Shown piece after piece: positions 18,539 through 26,468 of a DNA stretch of 64,000 nucleotides. Location of the stretch: contig OZ219861.1 of assembly GCA_964291545.2 (NCBI GenBank), positions 310,001 through 374,000 of the forward strand, read 5' to 3'. The translations under genes were made by a program, and so were the position numbers. This stretch comes from G963667675 sp964291545. GTDB taxonomy: Bacteria > Chloroflexota > Dehalococcoidia > Lucifugimonadales > UBA3495. The notes beneath the pieces were generated by a model that worked only from the letters and a program-made list of their open reading frames with translations, was not told the DNA's origin and searched no databases. The stretch's first letter is position 1. Each line of letters begins with the position of its first letter.

Positions 18539-19078
18539 TTTGGCGGCTAGTTCCTTGATCGTGTCCAGATAGAGCCGGTAGGCGCGGTCGCTAAAGCAGA
18601 CCAGGGTGACCGTGTCCACTGAACTGTTCGTACGGAGGAACTCAACGGTCTCGGTGACGGCAATGTCAGCGGCTTGGTCCAGGGGGAAGCCGTAGGCGCC
18701 GGCGCTGATGGCTGGGAAGGCGATGGACCGGAAGCCGTGTTCCTCGGCGATGGCGAAGCAGCTTCGGTAGCAGTCGGCCAGCAGGGCGTGCTCTCCATGG
18801 TCGCCGCCCTTCCATACCGGGCCGACGGTGTGAATCACGCGCCGGGCGGGCAGGTCGTAACCGCCGGTGAGCCTGGCCTCGCCGGTGGGGCAGCCTCCCA
18901 GGGTACGACACTCTTCCAACAGCCTGGGGCCGGCGGCCCGGTGGATGGCGCCGTCGACTCCGAGGCCGCCCAGCAGGGACTCGTTGGCGGCGTTGACGAT
19001 GGCGTCCACGGGCAGGGTGGTGATGTCGCCCAGGTAGACTGTCAAGCGTTCGTTAGCCAGGGCCGGGATCCTTTCCAT
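18509..19078 (-). CDS. Macro-domain protein (ADP-ribose/O-acetyl-ADP-ribose hydrolase type)
   Basis: 189 aa, a single macro domain filling the protein. Typical motifs: V-D-A-I-V-N-A-A-N-E (residues about 25-34), G-V-D-G-A-I-H-R-A-A-G, V-I-H-T-V-G-P-V-W and I-A-F-P-A-I-S-A-G-A-Y-G-F-P. The Asn and Asp in these loops are those used by YmdB/MacroD-type enzymes to remove ADP-ribose from proteins or hydrolyse O-acetyl-ADP-ribose. Cytoplasmic. It ends inside a REP-like element. Confidence 0.92.
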   Translation of the reverse strand: MERIPALANERLTVYLGDITTLPVDAIVNAANESLLGGLGVDGAIHRAAGPRLLEECRTLGGCPTGEARLTGGYDLPARRVIHTVGPVWKGGDHGEHALLADCYRSCFAIAEEHGFRSIAFPAISAGAYGFPLDQAADIAVTETVEFLRTNSSVDTVTLVCFSDRAYRLYLDTIKELAAKSPLPNAEEG

Positions 19079-19244
19079 GGCTCGATGTCCGGCCGGCCGG
19101 CGATTGCATCGAGGAGCCAGATTTCTCGGCTCCCCAGTTATTTCTTGTCAAAACTCCCCGTTTTGGAGGGCGGCACCGTCATGCCCCAGTTCGGGCGGTT
19201 TTTCCTCAACTGAGACATTGTGGGACATTTGGGGACATTTGTTC

Positions 19245-19277
19245 GTTGGCCTGGTTCGAGAGCCTCACCATGAACGG
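19245..19277. repeat. Direct repeat A, copy 1
   Basis: A 33-base unit beginning GTTGGCCTGGTTCGAGAGCC and ending GAACGG. It recurs at 19356-19388 with only two mismatches. Confidence 0.75.
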
Positions 19278-19299
19278 GCTTGGCCCCCGATATTCCTGG

Positions 19300-19321
19300 A
19301 TTCCGGCTCGGAGGCCGGAAT
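19300..19321. repeat. Inverted repeat ATTCCGG...CCGGAAT
   Basis: A 7-bp stem ATTCCGG/CCGGAAT around an 8-base loop. It belongs to the same family as the units at 24614-24633 and 24749-24768. Confidence 0.6.
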
Positions 19322-19355
19322 GACGGTTGGTTGCGGGTTTCCGGCAGCCCGGGCC

Positions 19356-19388
19356 GTTGGCCTGGTTCGAGAGCCTCACCGCGAACGG
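19356..19388. repeat. Direct repeat A, copy 2
   Basis: Second copy of the 33-base unit seen at 19245-19277. Confidence 0.75.
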
Positions 19389-19914
19389 CGCGGCAGCTAG
19401 CCTGTTGGCCGGGACCAGTACCATGGAGTCGAGTTTAGGGATTAGGGTTTGGGGCTGTCAACGGGGAAATGTCAGTCGCGAGGAGGCCTGCGGCTGTTTG
19501 GTGGAGGGGACAAAATCGCCAGCCTAAACCTTGACTAGTTGGCGTGGTTTGACAAAGCTCAGGATGGCTGATGGCTTGGCGAGGGTTGGAGGCATGGACT
19601 TTAGGTTTCTCGGCTTCGCTCGGAATGCCGGGGTTGCGGCGGGGGATTGGCGTGAACGCCGAGGGTAGGCGGGGTACGGAGGAGGGTAGGCACAAGGCCT
19701 ACCCCTACGGCGGGTTATTGGCGGCCTTCCGATTTCCCTCTGGACAGGCCCTTCGGCAGGCTCAACGGGGACGGGAATGGATGGCGGGCCGTACGGTAAG
19801 GGCGAAGGTTCACCCCCATGTTGTTGGAGGCATGGACTGTAGGTTTCTCGGCTACGCTCGAAATGACAGTGGGGCGGTTGGAATGGCCGAGGGGAGAGGC
19901 TTAGGGCGACCCGG

Positions 19915-21561
19915 TTAGGAGGATGAACGGTCCTGGCCGTAGACCTCGGTGTTGGGGTAGAAGCCGTACCAGCCGAACCAGTAGGCGTTGCGGCTGGGCA
20001 GGCGGGGCAGCCGCTGGGAGTCGTCGGCGGTGTTGACCAGGGCATCCTCTTCCAGGCGCCACCGGCCGCCGGATTCATCCAGCAAAATGTCCGTCCCGGC
20101 TTCCCGGGTTATCTCAGAGAAGACATTTTCCGCGCGGTGAAAGGCGCGGGGACCGCCGCCCAGGCCGGGGGTAACAATCACCAGGTTGATTCCGCCCAAC
20201 TCGTCGTTGATTACCTGTTCCCGAATCAGGTTACCGAAAGAATAGGCCCTTTCGCGGCCGTTGAGGGTGAGGCCAAGGACTTGTGTTTTGGTCGGCAGGT
20301 CATTGCTCCGGGTGGCCACCGGGAACATGGTGCCGGGCTGGGCCCGGTACTCGAAATAGAAGGAACCGGGGTCGGACTCGGGCAGATAACGGTAGCCGGG
20401 ATAGATCCCCGTTTCAACGTCCAGAACGGTGGTGTCGGGATGGGAGGCGAGCCATTCACCCCAAGTGGTCAGAGATACGGGAATCACGTCGAGGACGATG
20501 CCGCTGTCGGCCAGTTCGCCCGTCACCGGCTCTCCCCTGAACTGGTGCCAGAGGGAGTTGGTCTTACGGTCGTACATGAGCTTGTTGCTCTGGTAGAGGA
20601 AGCCGGAAGTCCCAAAGGAAATGACCTCGCCGTCGACTGTTGTGGAATACACGATTCCAGCTCCGCAGAGCGTTCAATAGGATAAGGCGAAGGGCACCCC
20701 TCCCAGGACGTCGTTGGCCATCTCGTGGGGGTTGAGGATGCGCAGGGGGTAGGCCCGGTGCTCTCCATTGATGGACAGCCCGAAGACCCGGTCGGAATCG
20801 AGGATGTAGTCGGCCTCGCCGGCCGGTATGTGAGGCGGGTTTTGCAGGTCGGGGATACCGTCCTTGCGCACTCCTCCCCAGGCTACCTCCTCCAACCTGA
20901 TGCGGGTGTTTACGCCGTCGTAGAAGAACAGCTTGAAGTTGGGGTCGATGGCGGAATATAGCTCGCCCTTCCAACCGGCGAATCCGGCTGGGGCCCGCAC
21001 CTCTGGATTGTTGCCCAGCCACTCCATCCACCACCCCCAGTGCCTTAGCTCCGGAGGGATGTCCTCGTCTTCAATTGTTCCGGCAAGCTCATCGACAGCG
21101 CAGGGCAGGCAAAGTCCAGGGGTGAGCGAAAACCTGAAACGCATCAACTCCAACAGCACAGGGATAAAGGACTGGTCGCCGGTGGCGACCATAGCGTCGA
21201 CAGCGCCGACCAAGTCTCGTCCAAGTGTGGCCCGCATGAGCACCAAGGGGTCGTCCGTCGGTTCAAGGGGAGAGTACCTGGTTGGGGTCGGGGCGACGGG
21301 GGTAGCCGTGGCGGTGTCGTCTGCATCCGGCTCGACGGTGGGGGTTGCCGGGGCGGGGTCGCCTGCATCCGTCTCAACTGTGGGGGTTGCCGGGGCAGTG
21401 GTCGTTGGTTCAAGCGTATCAGGGACCGTTACAGGCGTAGATGTCTCGGTAGCCGGAGAATCGGTGGTCGCAGCCGGTTCGCTGGTCTGAGAGTCGTCGC
21501 CGCAAGCGGCCAACACCAAGGCCAGAGCGGCTACGGCCAGCCACCAACGGGCTTTGGGCAT
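19915..21561 (-). CDS. DUF3179 lipoprotein, predicted selenoprotein (in-frame TGA at 20674-20676 read as Sec)
   Basis: One continuous frame of 548 residues interrupted only by TGA at codon 296. The ATG at 21561 begins MPKARWW, with a signal peptide and lipobox L-V-L-A-A-C-G, then a Ser/Thr/Pro linker (about 25-105), a helical domain, and the DUF3179 domain from about residue 215 to the end. Conserved family text flanks the TGA on both sides: R-A-Y-P-L-R-I-L-N-P-H-E, then G-G-V-P-F-A-L-S-Y, then TGA, then T-L-C-G. The family has Cys here (Y-C-P-L-C), so the TGA replaces the first Cys of a CxxC pair. A SECIS-like hairpin follows. Function of DUF3179 is unknown; a membrane-anchored redox role is plausible. 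Alternative: a nonsense mutation or sequencing error. Confidence 0.8.
20643..20659 (-). promoter_or_regulatory. Candidate bacterial SECIS hairpin in the DUF3179 gene
   Basis: In the transcript, nt 15-20 after the UGA (UGGAAU) pair with nt 26-31 (AUUCCA), leaving the 5-nt apical loop CGUGU. G is at loop position 2, 22 nt after the UGA. This fits the bacterial SECIS rule of a short stem with G in the first two loop positions, 16-37 nt from the UGA. Confidence 0.6.
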
Positions 21562-21701
21562 GGGGACGGCTTTGAAGTTAGGCAAGTTTGATGGCCTTTC
21601 TCTGATTGTGGGCAGTATGGGTTGAGACCGTTGATGATTATACGTGATTGGCGGGGTAAGCGGATGTGTTTGGAGGGGAGACATCTTCCCAACAGCTCCT
21701 C

Positions 21702-22517
21702 CTAGGGGCGCAGCCTGACCTCCACGGGGTCGCCTAGGTCGGCGCTCAAGGTCAGAGCGGCGCTGCCGTCCCTCACCGCCGCCTCCAGGTAGCCGTGGCT
21801 GCCCACCAGGGCAACCAGGCCGTCATTGGAGGACTCGGGCCCTCCGTGGAAGGTGTGGCTCAGTCCCTGGATGACGCGGCCGCGAATTTTCAAGTCGATT
21901 CCGGACGAACCCTCCAGCATGGGAGCGGGTACGTTGGTTACCAGGTTGCCAAAGTGGTCCACGTTGATTATCTCGCCGTGGATAGCGTTGCCGAGGCGTA
22001 CGGGACGCGGCGACGGCAGCCAAGACAGCCTTGATATGGGCTCCCCAAAATCGTCGGGACGGACTCCCAGAGACAGATGGGCCGCGGCTGGGGCGAAGAC
22101 ATCCCGGCCGTGGAATGTGCGGCTGACGGGGTGAAGCCAATACTGCGGGTTGGTGAGGCGGTAGGCGGCAAGGACGGCAGGAACATCCACCTGGCCGGAT
22201 TGACCAGGGGGCTCATCAAGGTATTCGCGGAGGACATGGCTAAGGACGCCGTTGTCCGGGGCGAGGAACCGGCCGTGGGGGGTCAGCAGCAGCAAGGCGT
22301 TGCGGTCGGTGCCCACGCCGGGGTCGACAACGACGACGTGGATGGCCCCGGGGGGAAAGAAGCGATAGCTGGAGCCCAGCACGAATGCAGCCTGGGCCAC
22401 GTTCTGGGGGCGAATCTGGTGGGTGAGGTCTATGATTTGGACGCCGGGATTGACGCTCAGGGCGACGCCCTTCATGACGCCGACGTAGGGGTCTTGCAAC
22501 CCGAAGTCGGTGGTCAA
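21702..22517 (-). CDS. SAM hydroxide adenosyltransferase (DUF62 / SAM hydrolase)
   Basis: 271 aa. It matches the fluorinase/DUF62 fold that splits S-adenosylmethionine with hydroxide to adenosine and methionine: T-T-D-F-G-L-Q-D-P-Y-V-G at the N-terminus, V-V-V-D-P-G-V-G-T-D-R, A-P-D-N-G-V-L-S and near the end N-V-D-H-F-G-N-L-V-T-N. The TTG at 22517 makes the protein start right at T-T-D-F-G, shorter than usual. An in-frame CTG at 22523 would give the more normal M-V-L-T-T-D-F-G, and another lies at 22571. Cytoplasmic; physiological role of the family is debated. Confidence 0.9.
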   Translation of the reverse strand: MTTDFGLQDPYVGVMKGVALSVNPGVQIIDLTHQIRPQNVAQAAFVLGSSYRFFPPGAIHVVVVDPGVGTDRNALLLLTPHGRFLAPDNGVLSHVLREYLDEPPGQSGQVDVPAVLAAYRLTNPQYWLHPVSRTFHGRDVFAPAAAHLSLGVRPDDFGEPISRLSWLPSPRPVRLGNAIHGEIINVDHFGNLVTNVPAPMLEGSSGIDLKIRGRVIQGLSHTFHGGPESSNDGLVALVGSHGYLEAAVRDGSAALTLSADLGDPVEVRLRP

Positions 22518-22606
22518 GACCAGGGGTTGGGACTGGGACTCGCGGTCGTTGGGGTCTATGGGGTCCTCCAGTTGTCACAGCCGGGGCTTGGAGGGGTTTT
22601 CTAAGT

Positions 22607-22645
22607 CACCCTCACCTTAATCCTCTCCCGTCAAGGGAGAGGAGA
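22607..22645. repeat. REP-like inverted repeat (CCCTCACC...GGGAGAGG type)
   Basis: A unit starting ACCCTCACCTTAATCCTCTC and closing with AAGGGAGAGGAGAG. It resembles the unit at 18499-18538 and lies between the SAM hydrolase and secG. Confidence 0.55.
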
Positions 22646-22701
22646 GTAGCAAGGCAACGGCTACGATATCACGCGCGCGGAAGGGGGTCAGGGCCGCGGC
22701 C

Positions 22702-22908
22702 TCAGGTCAGCCGCACGCTGATGATGGACACGACCAGGAATACGGCGGACAGGGCGATGGTCAACTGGAACAGGGTCTTTTCCAGCCCCCGGCGAGTGCG
22801 GCCGGTGGACTGGGCAGCGCCGAATAGGCCGCTGCCGCCCTCTCTCACCTGGGACAAGATGATGACTACGATGGTTACGGAAATGAGAATTTGTAATATG
22901 TTAAGCAC
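22702..22908 (-). CDS. secG: Preprotein translocase subunit SecG
   Basis: 68 aa with two hydrophobic helices (about 2-22 and 47-66) joined by the SecG loop Q-V-R-E-G-G-S-G-L-F-G-A-A-Q-S-T. That glycine-rich loop is diagnostic. SecG assists SecYE in protein export across the inner membrane. It lies just downstream of gatB on the same strand. Confidence 0.92.
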   Translation of the reverse strand: MLNILQILISVTIVVIILSQVREGGSGLFGAAQSTGRTRRGLEKTLFQLTIALSAVFLVVSIISVRLT

Positions 22909-22951
22909 GGTCTAGCTTCTATGTCTGTGTCTGTACGCGCCTGGGGCGTCT

Positions 22952-24481
22952 TCAACTCCCAAGGGTCGCTCCGCCGTTCCCGGACTTCTTGTGCTCTTCC
23001 AGCTTGGCCTGGACCAATCGGTTTACCACCTCAGGGTTGGCCTGGCCCCTGGTCATTTTCATCACCTGCCCGATGAGAAAGCGAAGGGCCCCATCTTTGC
23101 CCCCCAAATAGTCTGCCACTGCGTTGGGGTTGGCGGCAAGGGCCTGGGCCACCAATGCTTCTATCTCCGACGAATCGCTTATCTGAGTATAGCCCTTTTT
23201 CTCGACTATTTCCCCGGGGGATTCGCCAGAGTTAAAGGCTTCTTCCAACACCGTCTTGGCGGTGGAGGCGCTTATGGAGCCGGCGTCAACCAGGCCGACA
23301 AGCTCGGCCAGATGGGCGGGGGTCACCTTGAGTTGGGCGACGCCCAGGCTTTCCAGGTTCATCAGGCGGCTCAGGTCTCCCAAAATCCAGTTGGCCAGGG
23401 ACTTGGCCAGCTTGTCCAAGGGTTGGCCGTCCGACGGGGCCCGGGACGCGGCCTCTTCGAAATAGTCCGCCATAGCCTTGGAGCCGGTCAACAGCCTGGC
23501 ATCGTACTCCGACAGGCCGTAGTGGCTTACGAACCGCGCCCTGCGCTGGGAGGCCAACTCAGGCAGGCGGGAGCGAAGTTCCTCAATCCAAGCGCCGTCG
23601 ATGGCCAGGGGGGGCAGGTCGGGGTCGGGGAAGTACCGGTAGTCGTGGGCGTACTCCTTGCTCCGCTGGGAAACGGTGACTTCCCGCTCTTCCTCCCAGC
23701 CGCGGGTCTCCTGGACCACCTGACCGCCATCCTCCAGGACGCGGCGCTGGCGACGGGCCTCGAACTCCAGGGCCTGGTGGACGGAGTGGAAGCTGTTCAT
23801 GTTCTTGATTTCGGTGCGGGTGCCGAACTCGGCGGAGCCCCGGGGCCGGATGCTGATGTTGGCGTCGCACCGGAAGCTGCCGTCCTGCATGTTGCCGGTG
23901 GAGACGCCCAGGTATTGGAGGATGGAGTGGAGGGTCATGAGGTAGGTGCGGGCTTCTTCAGCCGATCGCAGGTCGGGCGCGCTGACCACCTCCATAAGGG
24001 GGACGCCGGAGCGGTTGACGTCGACTAGGCTGTAGGCCTCGCCGCCGTTGGCGGGGAAGTGCTGCAGCTTGGCCACGTCTTCTTCCAAGTGGACACGCTG
24101 GACCCCGATGCGCCTGGGGCCGTCGTCGGCGTCGATATCCAGGAAGCCGTCCGAGGCCAGGGGTAGATCGTATTGGGATATCTGGTAGCCCTTCATCAGG
24201 TCTGGATAGGGATAGTTCTTCCGGTCGAACTTGGACTGGGCGGGTATGCGGCAGTTGAGGGCCAGGCCGGTCATGATGGTGTATTCCACGGCCTTGCGGT
24301 TGATGACAGGCAAGGCGCCGGGCAGGCCCAGGCACACCGGGCAAACGCGGCTGTTGGGGGCGGCGGTCTGGTAGTCGGCCCGGCACGAGCAGAACATCTT
24401 GCTGCGGGTCTGGAGTTGAACGTGGACTTCCAGGCCGATTACGGTTTCGTATTCAACGGCGGTCTGCGCCAATTCTTCCAC
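22952..24481 (-). CDS. gatB: Aspartyl/glutamyl-tRNA amidotransferase subunit B
   Basis: 509 aa, full length. It begins with the GatB hallmark Y-E-T-V-I-G-L-E-V-H-V-Q-L and has the zinc-site Cys pattern (C-S-C near residue 32 and C-P-V-C-L-G-L-P-G), the N-R-S-G-V-P-L-M-E-V-V-S motif, R-C-D-A-N-I-S-I-R, and a C-terminal YqeY-like tail. It activates Glu or Asp on mischarged tRNA for amidation by GatA. The matching gatA and gatC are not adjacent; the amidase at 17051 is a possible but unproven partner. Confidence 0.97.
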   Translation of the reverse strand: MEELAQTAVEYETVIGLEVHVQLQTRSKMFCSCRADYQTAAPNSRVCPVCLGLPGALPVINRKAVEYTIMTGLALNCRIPAQSKFDRKNYPYPDLMKGYQISQYDLPLASDGFLDIDADDGPRRIGVQRVHLEEDVAKLQHFPANGGEAYSLVDVNRSGVPLMEVVSAPDLRSAEEARTYLMTLHSILQYLGVSTGNMQDGSFRCDANISIRPRGSAEFGTRTEIKNMNSFHSVHQALEFEARRQRRVLEDGGQVVQETRGWEEEREVTVSQRSKEYAHDYRYFPDPDLPPLAIDGAWIEELRSRLPELASQRRARFVSHYGLSEYDARLLTGSKAMADYFEEAASRAPSDGQPLDKLAKSLANWILGDLSRLMNLESLGVAQLKVTPAHLAELVGLVDAGSISASTAKTVLEEAFNSGESPGEIVEKKGYTQISDSSEIEALVAQALAANPNAVADYLGGKDGALRFLIGQVMKMTRGQANPEVVNRLVQAKLEEHKKSGNGGATLGS

Positions 24482-24613
24482 GGCTTACAAAGCGATTTTT
24501 GGTCGGCTTTCAGTATAACAGGCAGGCGGGGAAAGGGCATGGCGCGGTTGTGGGGCCGGGAGGTTGGTGGTCAGGCACAACCTCCGGCCTGCGGAGGCCT
24601 TTGCGTAAACATC

Positions 24614-24633
24614 ATTCCGGTTTTCACCGGAAT
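24614..24633. repeat. Inverted-repeat unit, copy 1
   Basis: ATTCCGGTTTTCACCGGAAT: a 7-bp palindromic stem around TTTTCA. Identical to 24749-24768. Confidence 0.8.
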
Positions 24634-24748
24634 GCAGTTCAAGCCAGGTCTTCATACAAGTCTCGCCCCTCAGGGTTATTCTTTTCAGTAAATTCCAGCT
24701 TCCACCTCCGCTTCCATGCCTTGGGTTGTTTCATTTGGGACTCTCTGG

Positions 24749-24768
24749 ATTCCGGTTTTCACCGGAAT
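24749..24768. repeat. Inverted-repeat unit, copy 2
   Basis: Exact copy of the 20-base unit at 24614-24633. It is followed by GACGGG, a common ending for this repeat type; related to the unit at 19300-19321. Confidence 0.8.
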
Positions 24769-24938
24769 GACGGGTGGGGGTTGGGGGTGTACACGGGCCT
24801 TGGCTAAGGCGGGGGAATCGTGTACACGCCGGACGGCTTGTGATAGAATTCCCCCACTTTGATGCCCCTAGACGTGACGCCTGCCTCCACAGGTCCTCTT
24901 CCGCTAAGTCGTTCCCGGCCCAGCCGAGCGGACCAGCT

Positions 24939-25685
24939 GTGTCCCAATTGATCAAAGCCATCTCCTTCGACTTCTACCAGACCCTGGCGCGGTTCTGGCC
25001 CCCGCTGAACGAGATACAGCAGGCAGCCTGCCGCGAGTTGGGCTTGCAGGTATCCAAAAAGGCCATTGATCGCGGCTATGCGGTGGCGGACGTTTACTTC
25101 AACCAGGAAAACGCAACCCGGTCGCTGGCTTCCCGGACCGAGGAGGAGCGGCTGGCTTTCTTCTCCCGCTACGAGCAGATGATCCTGGAGAATGCCGGGA
25201 CGCCGGTGTCACTGGAGCTGGCCAGGCAAATCTGGACAATGGCCCTGGCCGTGCCCAAAGACTTCATTACCTACGACGACGCGATTCCGACTCTGGCGGC
25301 TCTAAGGGCTGCAGGGTACCGCTTGGGCGTGCTGACCAATATGCCCCTGGAAATGGGCCCCTTGTGCGAGCGCCTGGGCCTGACGGAATACCTGGACTTT
25401 GTGGTCGGCTCCAATGAAGCCGGGGCGGAGAAGCCTCACCCCCCCGTGTTCCTGACCGCGCTGGAACGAATGGCTGCCGACCCCGGCGAGGCAGTGCACG
25501 TGGGGGACCAGTACCGTTCCGACGTGCTGGGGGCCAGGGCGGTGGGCATGCACTCGGTGCTGATAGACCGCGGCGGCTGGCACAGCCAAGTGGACGACTG
25601 CCCGAAGATACGCAGCCTGGCGGAGCTGCAACCGTTGCTGGCGGACGCTCCCCGCTCGCTGGAATCCAACAACCACAAGCCCTGA
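24939..25685 (+). CDS. HAD-family hydrolase (haloacid dehalogenase-like, subfamily IA)
   Basis: 248 aa from a GTG at 24939, giving V-S-Q-L-I-K-A-I-S-F-D-F-Y-Q-T-L-A-R-F. The nucleophile Asp is in F-D-F-Y-Q-T-L, motif II is L-T-N-M-P, motif III Lys is in A-E-K-P-H-P-P-V-F, and motif IV is H-V-G-D-Q-Y-R-S-D. The open frame extends to 24774, but the added residues run through a repeat and are not family sequence. Likely a phosphatase; substrate unknown. The predicted DsbA selenoprotein follows after 150 bases on the same strand. Confidence 0.85.
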   Translation: MSQLIKAISFDFYQTLARFWPPLNEIQQAACRELGLQVSKKAIDRGYAVADVYFNQENATRSLASRTEEERLAFFSRYEQMILENAGTPVSLELARQIWTMALAVPKDFITYDDAIPTLAALRAAGYRLGVLTNMPLEMGPLCERLGLTEYLDFVVGSNEAGAEKPHPPVFLTALERMAADPGEAVHVGDQYRSDVLGARAVGMHSVLIDRGGWHSQVDDCPKIRSLAELQPLLADAPRSLESNNHKP

Positions 25686-25835
25686 CCCCGGCGTTGCCGG
25701 CGGGCGGTCTTTCCTCTGCTTACTTGTCCTTTGGCAGCTTCGGGTTTGACGGGCTGCGACAGCCGTTGCTAGACTCGGGTGCAACCCGCAGGGTCTACAG
25801 CCAACAGGGGGCCAGCCCCAAATGAGGATTTGACA

Positions 25836-26468
25836 ATGGCCAAGCCGCTACAGAGGTGGGAAAATGGTTCCGGCCAGGTACGCGTGGCGATCTGGTACGA
25901 CTACGTTTGACCCTGGTGCTACATCGGCCTGGACCGGGTCGACAAGCTAGCAGAGGAGTACGACATTGCGGTCGAAGGCAGGGCCTACCTGCTGAGGCCG
26001 GACACACCCAAAGAAGGGATACTGCGGCAACCCGAGCCAGGGCAAAGCGGCAACGAGCTTAACGAGCCCCTGAAGAGCCATGCCGAAGAGGCCGGGTTGG
26101 TTATGCGGCGGCCCCGGTTGTATCCAAACACCATGTATTCGTTGGAAGCGACGGAGTACGCCCAGCAGCACGGCAAGTTCATGGAATTCCACAAGGCGGC
26201 GTACAAGGCCCTGTGGGAGGACGGGCAGGACCTGGGAGACCTGACGGCGCTTGGGACTGTGGCCGAGAGCGTGGGCCTGGACTCGTCCGACCTGCTGGCG
26301 CGGTTAGAGGGCAGCGAATACACGTCGACGGTTATGGAGCAGTACCAGGAGGCGCTGGGCTACGGCATCAGGGGCATTCCCACTTTCGTGATAGGAAACC
26401 TGATGTTTTCCGGGGCCCAGCCTTACAGCGTTTTCGAGTCGGCCATGGAGCGGGCGCTGGCGGACTAG
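25836..26468 (+). CDS. DsbA/FrnE-family thiol oxidoreductase, predicted selenoprotein (in-frame TGA at 25908-25910 read as Sec)
   Basis: 210 residues from an ATG with GAGG 8 nt upstream. The frame is open to the TAG at 26466 except for TGA at codon 25. The text around it is W-Y-D-Y-V, TGA, P-W-C-Y-I-G, exactly the DsbA/FrnE active site C-P-W-C with the first, nucleophilic Cys replaced. The rest is ordinary family sequence: a helical insert with Y-S-L-E-A-T-E-Y-A-Q-Q-H-G-K and the cis-Pro loop G-I-P-T-F-V-I-G-N near the end. No signal peptide, so probably cytoplasmic like FrnE. Sec at this position would make a more reactive redox centre. Stops of this gene and the convergent ABC gene overlap. 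Alternative: nonsense mutation or sequence error. Confidence 0.82.
25924..25942 (+). promoter_or_regulatory. Candidate bacterial SECIS hairpin in the DsbA-like gene
   Basis: Nt 14-19 after the UGA (UCGGCC) pair with nt 27-32 (GGUCGA; one G-U pair), leaving the 7-nt loop UGGACCG with G at position 2, 21 nt after the UGA. The geometry nearly equals that of the DUF3179 hairpin. Confidence 0.6.

Larger units (their letters stand above)
19079..19914. other. Non-coding region built of dispersed repeats
   Basis: About 840 bases without a credible gene. It contains two copies of a 33-base repeat (19245-19277 and 19356-19388), an inverted repeat at 19300-19321, and two copies of a motif GAGGCATGGACT followed by TAGGTTTCTCGGCT (about 19590 and 19829). 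A segment at 19742-19770 reads like the common CCTTCGGCAGGCTCAACGGG repeat. Open frames here, such as 19571-19918, are repeat translations. Confidence 0.7.
24482..24938. other. Intergenic region with two inverted-repeat units
   Basis: About 450 bases between divergent genes gatB and the HAD hydrolase. It holds two identical 20-base inverted repeats (24614-24633 and 24749-24768) and no credible gene or RNA. Confidence 0.6.

Noticed and set aside
19245..19388. Possible CRISPR array
   Set aside because: Only two copies, spaced unevenly for an array, with no cas genes; a dispersed repeat fits better.
19571..19918. 115-aa plus-strand open frame
   Set aside because: Its translation is made of repeat-derived peptides and it lies wholly in dispersed repeats.
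22991..24028. 345-aa plus-strand open frame
   Set aside because: Antisense shadow of gatB with no recognisable domain.
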